Counted from the stretch's first letter, positions 1 through 8,976 are shown. The stretch: DNA of 64,000 nucleotides from Flavobacterium lipolyticum (GCF_020905335.1 NZ_JAJJMN010000001.1:310001-374000); one strand, 5' to 3'. A program made the numbers and translations. Notes: generated by a model not told the origin, from the sequence alone.

Positions 1-130
1 TCCAACTCTTATAAAACACTGCAAGAGAAAAAGGAATCTGACCAATAAAAGATGCTATAATAATTACAACGGACCCTAAAAGATACAACCAGAACTTATT
101 ATGAGGTTTAATTCCTTGTTCTAAAAACAT
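1..130 (-). CDS. Partial membrane protein, possibly CPBP-family intramembrane protease (N-terminus only)
   Basis: Reading the minus strand from the ATG at 130 gives an open frame to the window edge, about 43 residues. It begins MFLEQGIKPHNKFW and continues into a hydrophobic stretch (YLLGSVVIIIASFIGQIPF) that looks like a first transmembrane helix. The Flavobacterium CPBP (Abi/CAAX-type) membrane proteases I know begin in a similar way, but the catalytic EExxR and HxxxB motifs would lie outside the window. The family assignment is therefore a guess from the N-terminus. The gene is divergent from the ArsC-family gene at 244, and the 113-bp gap must hold both promoters. Confidence 0.5.
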   Translation of the reverse strand, partial: MFLEQGIKPHNKFWLYLLGSVVIIIASFIGQIPFSLAVFYKSW

Positions 131-243
131 ATTGATAATAATTTAAAAAATGAGAATTCGATTTAATAACTAAATCTTATTTTTGGCACTGCTAAAATAC
201 CTATTTCGGTTTAATTATCTTACAACATTCTAAATATAACAAA

Positions 244-594
244 ATGATACAAATTTATCACAACCCACGTTGCGGAAAATCAAGAAATTGCCTGGCTTTT
301 ATTGAAAACACAAAACAGGAATATCAAATTATCCCTTATCTGATCGAAACGCCGAACTTTAATGATTTAAAAAAACTTCTTGAAAAACTAAACCTTAAAC
401 CGCTGCAATTGATTAGAATTAAGGAAAAAATCTGGATTGAAAATTACAAAGGAAAAGAACTGACCGATGATCAGATTATTGAAGCTATGGTCGAAAATCC
501 TATTTTGATCGAACGTCCGATTGTTATAAAAGATGACAAAGCAATCATTGGCAGAGATCCGGATTTAGTGGCTTCTTTTTTAGATCAATTATAA
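244..594 (+). CDS. ArsC/Spx-family glutaredoxin-fold reductase (arsenate reductase-like)
   Basis: This 116-residue cytoplasmic protein is the usual size for the ArsC (YffB/glutaredoxin-type arsenate reductase) family. The N-terminus YHNPRCGKSRN carries the single active cysteine at residue 10 in the family NPxCxKSR setting. The C-terminal half has the ENPILIERPIVI segment, in which conserved arginines of the family sit. Known members reduce arsenate to arsenite with glutathione or glutaredoxin, but many chromosomal members without an ars operon have no proven arsenate role. No ars genes (arsB, ACR3, arsR) are nearby, so the physiological substrate is uncertain. It stands alone, with a TonB-dependent receptor gene 89 bp downstream. 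Confidence 0.82.
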   Translation: MIQIYHNPRCGKSRNCLAFIENTKQEYQIIPYLIETPNFNDLKKLLEKLNLKPLQLIRIKEKIWIENYKGKELTDDQIIEAMVENPILIERPIVIKDDKAIIGRDPDLVASFLDQL

Positions 595-642
595 AGAACC
601 GTATTAACAAATTTTTGTGATTTTTCTCTTTAAACCAAAAGT

Positions 643-650
643 TACATTTG
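643..650 (+). promoter_or_regulatory. Candidate -7 element of the TonB-dependent receptor gene
   Basis: TACATTTG matches the Bacteroidota primary-sigma -7 consensus TAnnTTTG and lies 33 bp upstream of the ATG at 684. It overlaps the alternative TTG start at 648, which argues that the longer reading from 648 is not used. I see no ideal -33 TTG at standard spacing. Confidence 0.5.
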
Positions 651-683
651 CCGTCTAAAGAACAAAAGAAACCAAAAATCACA

Positions 684-3155
684 ATGAAGAAAATCAAATT
701 TGCTGTATTGCTTGTATGCCTATTTACAAGTTTGTACAACTATGCACAACAGGCACCTCCTGCCAGAAACAAGGTAAAAGTTACCGGGAAAGTTCTCGAA
801 AAAGTAAGCAAACAACCTCTTGAGTACGCTACTATTTCGATCACGGCCCCAAATGACACCAAAGTTATAGCTGGTGGAATCACCAATCCAAAAGGAGAGT
901 TTGATGTGGCTATTGCCCCGGGTACTTACGATATAAAAGTTGAATTTATTTCGTTTAAACCTACTTTTATTAAAGGAAAAACAATTTCCGGAGACACTGC
1001 TTTAGGTGTCGTAAGTTTATCCGAAGACGCTGCGCAATTAAGTGAAGTTGTCGTTCGTGCCGAAAAATCAAGTGTCGAAATAAAACTGGACAAAAAAGTT
1101 TACAATGTTGGACAGGATATGATGGTCAAAGGCGGAACAGTAAGTGATGTTTTAGACAATGTTCCTTCTGTTTCTGTTGATTCTGAAGGAAATGTAAGCT
1201 TACGAGGCAGTGACAATATCCGAATTTTAATTGACGGACGTCCTTCAAATGCGATCAATGTAGCTGAGGCTTTACGTCAGCTTCCTGCAGATGCTATCGA
1301 CAAAGTAGAAGTAATTACTAATCCATCAGCACGTTATGATGCAGAGGGAGGATCAGGAATCATCAATATCATTCTTAAAAAAGGAAAAAATCAGGGGTTC
1401 AACGGAACTTTTATTGCTTCAACAGGACTTCCTGAAACTTATGGTTTGAGTGCCAACTTAAATTATAAAACCGAAAAACTAAACTATTTTACCACTGCAG
1501 GTTACAACTACAGAACCAATGAAGGTATGGGTTTAACCAATACTTCTTATTATAATGCCGATGGATCTCCAAAAGGTTATTTAGATGAAGATCGTGATAC
1601 CAAAAGAATCCGAAACGGTTTTAATGCCAGAGCGGGTATGGAATGGACAGTTGCTCCTAATACCTTCTGGACAAATGCCATTAATTATCAAAAAAACTCA
1701 GGTGAGGATAAAGATTATATTAACTACAATAATTTTGATGCCGCTCACGCTTTTACAGGAACAACTAATCGTTTCAATAATGCCGATACCAAAAGTGAAA
1801 ACGTAGAATTTACTTCGAACTTAATCAAAAATTTCAACGATAAAGGACACAAACTGACTGCCGATTTATCAGTTTCCAGAAATACAGACGATAGCGACGG
1901 GCTTATTACCGCTCTACCTACTTCTAATACCACTCTAAACGATCAGGTACAAAAACAAATACTACTTCAGGCAGATTATGTTCTTCCACTAGGAAAAGGA
2001 AGTCAGTTTGAGGCGGGATACAAAGGAAGTTTTGGAGATTTAAACAACGAGTACAACGTTACAAATCTTATCAATGGAAACTATGTTATAGATCCAAAAA
2101 AATCAAATACTTTAGAATACAAAGAGAACATCAATGCACTTTATGCACAGTACGGACTGAAAGTCAATAAATTCTCTTATTTATTTGGCTTACGTTGGGA
2201 AGACACGAATATTCAAGTAAACTTATTAGACAATAGTATTTTTAACACCAAAAAATACAACAACTTGTTTCCAAGTGCTTTTGTTAGTTATGAAATTTCA
2301 GATCAGAGTAACTTCACTGCCAGTTATAGTAAACGTTTATCCAGACCGAGAGGACGTTTCATGAATCCGGCTCTTAATTACGCCAGTAACATTAACATTT
2401 TCCAGGGAAATCCGGACTTAGATCCATCATTAACCGATAAATTTGATGTAGGATATATCAAAAGATGGGAAAAAGTGACCTTTAGTTCTTCTGCTTATTT
2501 CGAAAATACAAAAGATGTTTTCAGCTTTGTCAGAACTCCAAATGGAGATAAAGTAGACGGGATTCCTGTTATTTTAAGCCGTCCTATCAACTTAGGAAAA
2601 GAGCAAAAATATGGTTTCGAATTTACCTTCAATTACAGCCCGTATAAATGGTGGAAAATAAACAGTAACTTCAACCTTTACAATGTAAAAACAACCGGAG
2701 AGAACACGTATACAGACACAAACAATCAAGTGATTGTACAAAATCTGAACAATCAGGCCAACACCTGGTTTGCCAGAATTAGTTCAAAAGTTACATTGCC
2801 ATATAAAATTGACTGGCAGTTAAGCGGTACCTACAATGGCGCACAAAAAACAGCACAGGGTAAGATTCTAGACCAATTTGGAATGAATACCGCTTTCAGT
2901 AAAGATGTATTGAAAGACAAGGCCACAATTGCGTTTAATATCAGTGACATTTTTAACTCAAGAATCATGAGATCGTATACTTACCTTCAAAATGATACCA
3001 CTCTTGAAAGTCAAACATCTTACGGCGAAATGCAATTCCGTAAACGTCAATTCAATCTATCGTTTACGTACCGTTTCAACAAACCAAAAAGTGACAGAGA
3101 AAAACCGGGCGCACCTAAAAATGACGGTGACGGCGGTGGAGAATTCCCTGGATAA
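684..3155 (+). CDS. TonB-dependent outer-membrane receptor with carboxypeptidase-like N-terminal domain
   Basis: The protein is 823 residues from ATG 684. I chose that start because it yields a clean signal peptide (MKKIKFAVLLVCLFTSLYNYAQQ) and because a -7 element overlaps the upstream TTG at 648. After the signal comes a carboxypeptidase-D regulatory-like beta-sandwich (about residues 30-115, GKVLEKVSKQPLEYATI). Next is a plug domain (about 130-230, with DVLDNVPSVSV and the IRILIDGRP motif), then a long beta-barrel. This order is typical of the 'outer membrane beta-barrel family' receptors of Bacteroidota that import siderophores, peptides or glycans. The C-terminal 25 residues after the last barrel strand are an odd Lys/Asp/Gly-rich tail. 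No SusD partner or ECF sigma/anti-sigma pair is adjacent, so the ligand cannot be told. Confidence 0.88.
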   Translation: MKKIKFAVLLVCLFTSLYNYAQQAPPARNKVKVTGKVLEKVSKQPLEYATISITAPNDTKVIAGGITNPKGEFDVAIAPGTYDIKVEFISFKPTFIKGKTISGDTALGVVSLSEDAAQLSEVVVRAEKSSVEIKLDKKVYNVGQDMMVKGGTVSDVLDNVPSVSVDSEGNVSLRGSDNIRILIDGRPSNAINVAEALRQLPADAIDKVEVITNPSARYDAEGGSGIINIILKKGKNQGFNGTFIASTGLPETYGLSANLNYKTEKLNYFTTAGYNYRTNEGMGLTNTSYYNADGSPKGYLDEDRDTKRIRNGFNARAGMEWTVAPNTFWTNAINYQKNSGEDKDYINYNNFDAAHAFTGTTNRFNNADTKSENVEFTSNLIKNFNDKGHKLTADLSVSRNTDDSDGLITALPTSNTTLNDQVQKQILLQADYVLPLGKGSQFEAGYKGSFGDLNNEYNVTNLINGNYVIDPKKSNTLEYKENINALYAQYGLKVNKFSYLFGLRWEDTNIQVNLLDNSIFNTKKYNNLFPSAFVSYEISDQSNFTASYSKRLSRPRGRFMNPALNYASNINIFQGNPDLDPSLTDKFDVGYIKRWEKVTFSSSAYFENTKDVFSFVRTPNGDKVDGIPVILSRPINLGKEQKYGFEFTFNYSPYKWWKINSNFNLYNVKTTGENTYTDTNNQVIVQNLNNQANTWFARISSKVTLPYKIDWQLSGTYNGAQKTAQGKILDQFGMNTAFSKDVLKDKATIAFNISDIFNSRIMRSYTYLQNDTTLESQTSYGEMQFRKRQFNLSFTYRFNKPKSDREKPGAPKNDGDGGGEFPG

Positions 3156-3179
3156 TCTTACTTAAATTCCAAACTAAAA

Positions 3180-3227
3180 AATCCAAATTCCAATTAAGTT
3201 TTACAAAATTGGAATTTGGATTTTTTT
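3180..3227 (+). terminator. Rho-independent terminator of the receptor gene
   Basis: A perfect 16-bp inverted repeat (arms 3180-3195 and 3207-3222) is followed by a T run. It lies 25 bp after the receptor stop codon. Confidence 0.85.
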
Positions 3228-3254
3228 ATTGGAATTTTTTATTTTTTAGCATAA

Positions 3255-3283
3255 AAAAAGGACTCGCAAAACGAGTCCTTTTT
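3255..3283. terminator. Bidirectional terminator
   Basis: A 12-bp stem (AAAAAGGACTCG / CGAGTCCTTTTT) around a 5-nt loop has A/T tracts on both sides. It lies between the convergent receptor gene and the small membrane-protein gene at 3301 and can serve both strands. Confidence 0.85.
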
Positions 3284-3300
3284 ATTGAAATCAACTAAAA

Positions 3301-3471
3301 TTAAGCTGATTGTTCTTGCTTTTTCTTTGCTCTTTTCTCTTTGAACATTTCCCAGCTAGCACCCGTAACCCAATAAGATACGAAACCTACTAAGAAAAAC
3401 ATCAACCAAAACCCTATAGTTAGTATGGTCAAGAAAAGTAAAAAACCTAAGTACTGTGAAAATTCAAACAT
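3301..3471 (-). CDS. Small membrane protein of unknown function
   Basis: Read from the ATG at 3471, this is a 56-residue protein, MFEFSQYLGFLLFLTILTIGF and onward. It has one long or two short hydrophobic helices (about residues 8-38) and a strongly basic tail (FKEKRAKKKQEQSA). An in-frame start ten codons upstream (3501) would add hydrophilic residues before the helix and seems less likely. It is followed directly by the hairpin at 3255-3283. I do not recognise the family. Short basic-tailed membrane proteins of this type are common in Flavobacterium. No function is assigned. Confidence 0.6.
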   Translation of the reverse strand: MFEFSQYLGFLLFLTILTIGFWLMFFLVGFVSYWVTGASWEMFKEKRAKKKQEQSA

Positions 3472-3670
3472 GTTTTCCGGAATTTTTGAATGTAAGGACA
3501 AATGTAAGCCTTATATTTTTCGTTACCAATAAAATCCAAATCAATTTTCTGGAAATAACATTTATGCTTATATTTATACTCATTTTAAATAAGCTTTTTT
3601 TCTTATGGATAACCGCCATTTTACTGAACAATCTCATGCACAAGAACATGAGAATCTTCAGAAGCTAATT

Positions 3671-3736
3671 CCTGCTGTCCGCTATATCTTTTGTCCCGAA
3701 CCCCGGCACAAAAGGATGCCGCTGCCATCAGGGCTA
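3671..3736. repeat. GC-rich hairpin-bearing intergenic element
   Basis: Within a very AT-rich 364-bp gap (3472-3835) lies a GC-rich segment. Its core is an inverted repeat, CTTTTGT (3688-3694) and ACAAAAG (3708-3714), around a CCCGAACCCCGG loop. It resembles a dispersed intergenic element I recall from Flavobacterium genomes, but I see no second copy in this window. A short frame from ATG 3605 reads through it; I think that frame is fortuitous. Confidence 0.4.
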
Positions 3737-3835
3737 GTTCATTCCTTTTCATAAGAAATTTCAGTTTTCAGCAAACATTTTACATTTTACAGATAACATT
3801 TTACACTTTACAAATAACTTTTTACATACAACATA

Positions 3836-5221
3836 ATGAAATACAGAATAGAAAAAGACACGATGGGTGAAGTTCAGGTTCCGGCAGATAAGTACTGGGG
3901 AGCACAAACGGAACGTTCCAGAAACAACTTCAAAATTGGTGCAGCGGGATCTATGCCACAGGAAATCATTGAAGGCTTTGCTTATCTTAAAAAAGCAGCT
4001 GCTTATGCCAATTACGATCTGGGCGTTTTACCAATCGAAAAAAGAGATGCCATAGCAGCCGTTTGTGACGAAATTCTTGAAGGAAAACTAGACGATCAAT
4101 TTCCTCTTGTCATCTGGCAGACTGGTTCGGGAACACAAAGCAATATGAATGTGAATGAAGTAATTGCCAATCGCGCACAAGTTTTACAAGGGTTTGGTAT
4201 TGGAGAAGGCGAACAATTTATAAAAGCAAACGACGATGTCAATAAATCACAGTCTTCTAACGATACTTTTCCAACCGGAATGCATATTGCTGCTTACAAG
4301 ATGATTGTTGAAACCACCATTCCGGGAGTTGAAAAACTACACGCTACTTTGGTAAAAAAAGCAACCGAATTTAAGGATGTGGTAAAAATCGGTCGTACAC
4401 ATCTTATGGATGCCACCCCTCTAACTCTTGGACAGGAAATTTCAGGTTACGCCGCTCAATTGTCTTTTGGATTAAAAGCCCTGAAAAACACCTTAGCGCA
4501 TTTATCTGAAATCGCTTTAGGCGGTACAGCAGTTGGTACCGGATTGAACACTCCAAAAGGATATGATGTAAAAGTAGCTGAATATATTGCAACATTTACG
4601 AATCATCCCTTTGTTACTGCCGAAAACAAATTTGAAGCTTTGGCTGCACACGATGCAATTGTGGAGACTCACGGGGCTTTAAAACAATTGGCAGTTGCTC
4701 TGAACAAAATTGCAAACGATGTGAGAATGTTAGCATCAGGACCACGTTCAGGTATTGGTGAAATTCATATTCCGGAAAACGAACCAGGATCGTCTATCAT
4801 GCCTGGAAAAGTAAATCCAACCCAATGTGAAGCTTTAACCATGGTTTGCGCCCAAGTAATTGGAAATGATATGGCAATCGCTGTTGGCGGAATGCAAGGA
4901 CACTATGAACTAAATGTTTTCAAACCGGTTATGGCAGCCAACTTTCTGCAATCGGCAAGATTATTAGGAGATGCCTGTGTTTCGTTTGATGAACATTGTG
5001 CACAGGGAATCGAACCCAACTACAAACGTATTAAAGAACTGGTAGACAATTCACTGATGCTGGTTACAGCTTTAAACACCAAAATAGGCTACTACAAAGC
5101 TGCCGAAATTGCTCAGACCGCTCACAAAAACGGAACTACACTTAAAGAAGAAGCCGTTCGTTTAGGATACGTTAGCCCGGAAGATTTTGATGCCTGGGTG
5201 AAACCGGAGGAGATGGTCTAG
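3836..5221 (+). CDS. fumC: Class II fumarate hydratase
   Basis: This is a 461-residue cytoplasmic TCA-cycle enzyme that interconverts fumarate and malate. It has the usual length for oxygen-stable class II fumarases. The fumarase/aspartase signature [11 protein letters not shown] begins near residue 318, with the catalytic loop serine there. The catalytic-base region [10 protein letters not shown] lies near residue 186. Substrate-site motifs [14 protein letters not shown] and [11 protein letters not shown] are present, and these are the fumarase rather than aspartase or argininosuccinate lyase versions. The ATG at 3836 starts the conserved [17 protein letters not shown]-terminus. The stop codon runs straight into a 7-bp tandem repeat and then a terminator. 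Upstream of the start are several copies of a CATTTTACA-like word (about 3775-3825) in which I cannot pick a clear promoter. Confidence 0.96.
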   Translation: MKYRIEKDTMGEVQVPADKYWGAQTERSRNNFKIGAAGSMPQEIIEGFAYLKKAAAYANYDLGVLPIEKRDAIAAVCDEILEGKLDDQFPLVIWQTGSGTQSNMNVNEVIANRAQVLQGFGIGEGEQFIKANDDVNKSQSSNDTFPTGMHIAAYKMIVETTIPGVEKLHATLVKKATEFKDVVKIGRTHLMDATPLTLGQEISGYAAQLSFGLKALKNTLAHLSEIALGGTAVGTGLNTPKGYDVKVAEYIATFTNHPFVTAENKFEALAAHDAIVETHGALKQLAVALNKIANDVRMLASGPRSGIGEIHIPENEPGSSIMPGKVNPTQCEALTMVCAQVIGNDMAIAVGGMQGHYELNVFKPVMAANFLQSARLLGDACVSFDEHCAQGIEPNYKRIKELVDNSLMLVTALNTKIGYYKAAEIAQTAHKNGTTLKEEAVRLGYVSPEDFDAWVKPEEMV

Positions 5222-5282
5222 ATTTTAGATTTTAGATTTTAGATTTTAGATTTTAGATTTTAGATTTTAGATTTTAGATTTT
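5219..5282. repeat. 7-bp tandem repeat (GATTTTA), nearly nine copies
   Basis: The heptamer GATTTTA is repeated without interruption for about 62 bp, starting at the fumC stop codon. It is intergenic and precedes the terminator, so slippage would alter only the fumC 3' untranslated region. Confidence 0.9.
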
Positions 5283-5290
5283 CCCCATAA

Positions 5291-5321
5291 AAAAATCCAT
5301 TCGCACAGCGAATGGATTTTT
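5291..5321. terminator. Bidirectional terminator between fumC and the convergent oxidoreductase
   Basis: A 14-bp perfect stem (arms 5291-5304 and 5308-5321) with a 3-nt loop is flanked by an A run and a T run. It suits both converging transcripts. Confidence 0.88.
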
Positions 5322-5363
5322 TTTAGAGAACTGAATACTGTGACTGTATACTAATTCCTCTTT

Positions 5364-6566
5364 CTATTTTCCGTCTACATAATCCTGCAGGTAGCTAAAT
5401 CGCTCTGTTAGTTTTCCTTTCTCAGTTATTTTAGCACGTTTTAAGATTCCGTCCTTATCACCATTGAAGAAAGCCGGAATTACATGTTCCATAAATTGCT
5501 CTCCGAAACCTTCACTTGCATCTTTCGGAATTTCGCACGGTAAATTATCAACCGCCATCACTGCTACTGCCGCAGGATGAAAAAGATCCACTTCTATATC
5601 TTCTAAAGGAAAATAACCGTACAAAGGATCGGCAATTGTCGAAGATCTTAACGTGCAGGCAATTGGTCCGTTAACATCACAAGAAATGTCGGCAACAACT
5701 TTTAACTTGCAGTCGTTCGCATTCAGCATTTCACGTGTTAAAATCATCGGTGCTCCCGTCGCATAAAAATGACCTGCGAAATAAATATCCGTTACTTTTG
5801 TAAATTTCTCAAAATCAGAAACATATTCTTCAGGATGCGCTACAAAATCCTTAAAATCAACTACCTGACCATCAATACGCTTATTGTATTCTAAAACATC
5901 TAACTGTACATAAATAGCCTGTGCATAATTTTTAGTCAGATAATTATCAACTGTAACCTCTTTTACTTTTATAGCATCCAAAATCTCTTTGGCACCACTC
6001 CCTACTTTACCCGTTCCGGTAATCACAAATTTCAAAGCGGGCATGGTAATGCGCTTCAAATGTTTAATTAAAGCCTCTTTTCCGTCCAGTGTTTCCGCTT
6101 TCGGCAGCTTAAACAACTCAAACTTAATCCCAAAAGCACGAATTCCGTTGTAAACGCCAACCATACCTGCGTATCTTCCAAAACCAATTAAACGGCGGTT
6201 GTGAGCATCTACTATAGTTTCATGATCGTATAAATCTATATTTTTTTCCAAAATAGCCTGTAACAGTTTTCGGTTATAAGGCTGTTTCTTAATAGTATGC
6301 GAAAAGAAGAAGTAAGCCTTATTCGGAATCAAATTCTCAACCGGAACTTCTTTTACTCCAAATAATACATCACAATTAGAAAGATCTTCCGTAACTGTGA
6401 TTCCCATACTCTTATATTGTATATCCGAAAAAATCCTGATATCAGAGCTCTCTACCTCCACTACTGCTTCGTGATACAGCTGTTTCAATTTTGTAAGTTC
6501 ATTAGGAGCAAAAACAACTCTGCGATCCGGCGGGTTTTTTCTTTCTTTTATGATTCCAAATTTCAT
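5364..6566 (-). CDS. NAD(P)-dependent oxidoreductase, alanine/saccharopine dehydrogenase-like
   Basis: This is a 400-residue cytoplasmic enzyme. The N-terminus KFGIIKERKNPPDRRVVFAP is the alanine dehydrogenase/PNT N-terminal type, with the substrate-site KERK segment. A dinucleotide-binding Rossmann motif, ITGTGKVGSGA, sits near residues 186-196. The architecture (catalytic domain split around a Rossmann fold) matches the AlaDH/PNT/lysine-forming saccharopine dehydrogenase superfamily. The C-terminal region with FHPAAVAVMAVDNLPCEIPKDAS resembles LYS1-type saccharopine dehydrogenases, where a DNLP motif follows the Rossmann core. The exact substrate cannot be read from sequence. The gene is monocistronic, converges on fumC and has its own promoter element at 6619-6626. 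Confidence 0.75.
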   Translation of the reverse strand: MKFGIIKERKNPPDRRVVFAPNELTKLKQLYHEAVVEVESSDIRIFSDIQYKSMGITVTEDLSNCDVLFGVKEVPVENLIPNKAYFFFSHTIKKQPYNRKLLQAILEKNIDLYDHETIVDAHNRRLIGFGRYAGMVGVYNGIRAFGIKFELFKLPKAETLDGKEALIKHLKRITMPALKFVITGTGKVGSGAKEILDAIKVKEVTVDNYLTKNYAQAIYVQLDVLEYNKRIDGQVVDFKDFVAHPEEYVSDFEKFTKVTDIYFAGHFYATGAPMILTREMLNANDCKLKVVADISCDVNGPIACTLRSSTIADPLYGYFPLEDIEVDLFHPAAVAVMAVDNLPCEIPKDASEGFGEQFMEHVIPAFFNGDKDGILKRAKITEKGKLTERFSYLQDYVDGK

Positions 6567-6618
6567 TTAAACGGGTTTAAAATAATTATTAATATAACTT
6601 TTTACATCTTATTTGTTT

Positions 6619-6626
6619 CAAATATA
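6619..6626 (-). promoter_or_regulatory. Candidate -7 element of the oxidoreductase gene
   Basis: The minus strand reads TATATTTG, a match to TAnnTTTG, 53 bp upstream of the ATG at 6566. The surrounding 240-bp gap also serves the divergent serine hydrolase gene. Confidence 0.45.
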
Positions 6627-6785
6627 ACAAATTTAGTTAAAATTTTGTTGAAAAAATACAATTTAGAATGTTTAAAAACCGTTAAAAGCTGACAAACAAC
6701 CAAATAAATAAACAAAATCTTAATTTTTTGTTAAATCATGCTTTTGAAGCCTCTCAAAACAGCCAAACATAAATATTGAATTCTA

Positions 6786-6793
6786 TATATTTG
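6786..6793 (+). promoter_or_regulatory. Candidate -7 element of the serine hydrolase gene
   Basis: TATATTTG matches TAnnTTTG and lies only 13 bp upstream of the ATG at 6807. The message would have a very short leader. Confidence 0.45.
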
Positions 6794-6806
6794 TTTTTAA
6801 AGAACG

Positions 6807-8009
6807 ATGAAAATGAGCCTCCTTAAAAAAACAAATATACCACAAATACTTTTCCTGTTATTAGTTTTAAGTTCATGTGGTAATGATAAAAAAACAACCG
6901 CCGATACCACCACTACAACAGAAGATACTTTACCGAAAATGAAACCGTTAGGTCCTGAAAAAAGAATTTCGCAGGCCTATATCAATTCAGTTGCAGGAAG
7001 AATAAATCACTTTTACAATAAAAACTGGCCCAACAATACGATGAACGGAAGTTTTTTGGTCGCCCGAAACGGTCAAATTATTTTTGAACGCTATAATGGT
7101 TTTGCCAATAAAAACGAAGGCACTAAAATAACCGCAGAAACTCCTGTTCAGATTGCTTCTGTAAGCAAGGTTCTGACTGCTACTGCTGTTTTAAAACTGG
7201 TTAATGCCGGTAAGATCGATTTAGATCAAAAGGTAAATACGATTCTAAAAACCTTTCCATACGAAGACTGTACAATCAGAATGCTTTTGGACCACCGCAC
7301 CGGAATGCGTAATTATGCCTATTTTACAGACAGAGACAAATCCGTTTGGGACAGGCACAATCAGCTTACCAATAAAGATATCCTGGACATTTTAGCCACC
7401 AAGAACATTGGTTTGGAATCCAGAACCGGAACGCGATTTAGTTATTGCAATACCAACTATGCGATGCTGGCTCTAATTATTGAAAAAATTACGGGCTTAA
7501 CTTATAAAGAAGCCATGCACCAAATGATTTTCAAACCTTTGGGAATGAAACACACCTACGTTTTTGATGATGATAAGGACAAAAAGAAAATTGTTCCTTC
7601 TTATAAAGGTAATGGTGTAGAAATTGGTTTTGATTATTTGGACAATGTTTACGGGGACAAAAATATTTTTTCAACAGTGCGAGACCTTTTAAAATTTGAT
7701 CGTGCCAGAAATTCACCTGATTTTTTAAAACCTGCCTTACTGAAACAAGTTTATACCGGATACAGTAATGAGCGTAAAGGAACCAAAAATTACGGATTAG
7801 GAATCAGAATGATCAATTGGGAAACCGGACAGAATTTTTATTTCCACAATGGCTGGTGGCATGGCAATACTTCTTCTTATATCACTTTAATGAAAGAACA
7901 TGTTACCATAATTGCCTTGTCGAACAAAATGACCCGAAATACCTATGCGGTTCGCAAACTGGCACCAGTTTTTGGCGATTACCCGTTTAACTTCAAGGAC
8001 GAAGAGTAA
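6807..8009 (+). CDS. Beta-lactamase-family serine hydrolase, lipoprotein
   Basis: This is a 400-residue precursor with an SPII lipobox (LVLSSC, Cys24), so it is probably anchored in the outer or inner membrane facing the periplasm. It belongs to the class C beta-lactamase/DD-peptidase fold (family S12). The SxxK motif is SVSK (Ser118, Lys121), the second motif is YCN in RFSYCNTNYAML, and the third position is taken by HNG in FYFHNGWWHG. A Thr-rich linker follows the lipid anchor (TTADTTTTTEDTL). Family members act on D-amino-acid peptides or esters, and true beta-lactam resistance is not implied. ATG 6807 is used; an ATG two codons later would give the same product. Confidence 0.85.
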   Translation: MKMSLLKKTNIPQILFLLLVLSSCGNDKKTTADTTTTTEDTLPKMKPLGPEKRISQAYINSVAGRINHFYNKNWPNNTMNGSFLVARNGQIIFERYNGFANKNEGTKITAETPVQIASVSKVLTATAVLKLVNAGKIDLDQKVNTILKTFPYEDCTIRMLLDHRTGMRNYAYFTDRDKSVWDRHNQLTNKDILDILATKNIGLESRTGTRFSYCNTNYAMLALIIEKITGLTYKEAMHQMIFKPLGMKHTYVFDDDKDKKKIVPSYKGNGVEIGFDYLDNVYGDKNIFSTVRDLLKFDRARNSPDFLKPALLKQVYTGYSNERKGTKNYGLGIRMINWETGQNFYFHNGWWHGNTSSYITLMKEHVTIIALSNKMTRNTYAVRKLAPVFGDYPFNFKDEE

Positions 8010-8017
8010 TACAGTAG

Positions 8018-8505
8018 TCGTAAAGTCGAAAGTTAAAAGTCGAAAGTCGTAAAGACCTAAAGACCTAAAGACCTAAAGCAGTTACAATATTGGCTTTGAT
8101 CTTTTTAAATACCATCAATTGTGCGAAAACAAAAAGTAAGTATTTGACTTTAAAAACTTTACAACTTTTGACTTTCGACTTTCGACTAAATTGAATAATA
8201 CAATAGTCCAAAGTCAAAGATCATAAAGTCTAAAATCCTAAGACAGCTGCAATATTGGCTTTGATCTTTTTAAATACCATCAATTGTGCGAAAACAAAAA
8301 GTAAGCGTTTGACTTTAAAAACTTTACAACTTTCGACTTTCGACTAAATTGAATAATACAATAGTCCAAAGTAAAAGATCATAAAGTCTAAAATCCTAAG
8401 ACAGTTGCAATATTGGCTTTGATCTTTTTTAAATACCATCAATTGTGCGAAAACAAAAAGTAAGCATTTGACTTTAAAAACTTTACAACTTTCGACTTTC
8501 GACTA
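8018..8505. repeat. Three tandem copies of a 158-165 bp repeat bounded by inverted AAGTCGAAAG-like arms
   Basis: The block CAATATTGGCTTTGATC starts at 8085, 8250 and 8408, followed each time by nearly the same 100 bp. The first unit is bounded by roughly 30-bp inverted arms (8025-8054 and 8157-8186) rich in GTCGAAAGT. No open frame spans the block. It fills the 570-bp gap between the serine hydrolase and ssrA. Spacing, length and near-identity of whole units exclude a CRISPR array. Confidence 0.85.
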
Positions 8506-8561
8506 ATACGGAATAATAAAATTTTCTGAAAAATTTATTACAAAGCTAACTGCAAATAGTA

Positions 8562-8569
8562 TAAATTTG
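8562..8569 (+). promoter_or_regulatory. -7 element of ssrA
   Basis: TAAATTTG matches the Bacteroidota TAnnTTTG consensus and ends 13 bp before the first base of the mature tmRNA, which is a reasonable position for the start site. Confidence 0.6.
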
Positions 8570-8582
8570 CAAACTCATTTTT

Positions 8583-8976
8583 GGGGTCGACTGGTTTTGA
8601 CAGCAAGTCGAATTGAAAAGTAAGCACGTCGAGCATTGAGACCTTGCTCGTAAATATAAGATCTTACAATTTTACACGGCGAAAATAACTACGCTTTAGC
8701 TGCATAATCCGAATTATAGTAAGATTGCGCCACGTTCCTACAAGGTAGGAAAGCTGGATTCTCCTTGAAAGCCTTGGTTTGTGGCGGTCAGTACAGGGGA
8801 ACCGTAAAAATAAACCTAGATTTCCATGAGCTTCGGGTGGATATCGAAATTAAGAAGATAAGTGTTGAGTGGTTGTTCCTGACCTAGCTTAACATCGAAA
8901 ATCCAATCAGGAAATAAACGTGTAGAAAGCTCTTTAGTTGCTTGTTTGGACCCGGGTTCGATTCCCGGCGACTCCA
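8583..8976 (+). ncRNA. ssrA: tmRNA (transfer-messenger RNA)
   Basis: This RNA, about 394 nt, rescues stalled ribosomes by trans-translation. The 5' end GGGGTCGACTGG pairs with the 3' end CGACTCC to form the tRNA-like acceptor stem, with the T-arm GGGTTCGATTCCC just before it. The tag frame at 8678-8707 reads GENNYALAA followed by a TAA stop, the tag type known from Flavobacteriia. The 3' CCA is not fully encoded (genome reads ACA), as is usual. The RNA is followed at once by a terminator. The last five bases and the terminator are duplicated at 12550, marking ssrA as the integration site of the neighbouring cassette. Confidence 0.97.

Noticed and set aside
648..683. Twelve-codon N-terminal extension of the TonB-dependent receptor from TTG 648
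   Set aside because: It overlaps a good -7 element (643-650), and the ATG at 684 gives a clean signal peptide.
3456..3668. Plus-strand frame opposite and beyond the small membrane-protein gene
   Set aside because: Composition-driven frame antisense to a better gene, with no start context.
3605..3754. 49-codon frame through the GC-rich element
   Set aside because: Most of it is the hairpin element; the composition is not protein-like in its second half.
8018..8505. Possible CRISPR array
   Set aside because: Whole units of about 160 bp repeat, with no short repeat/unique spacer pattern and no cas genes.
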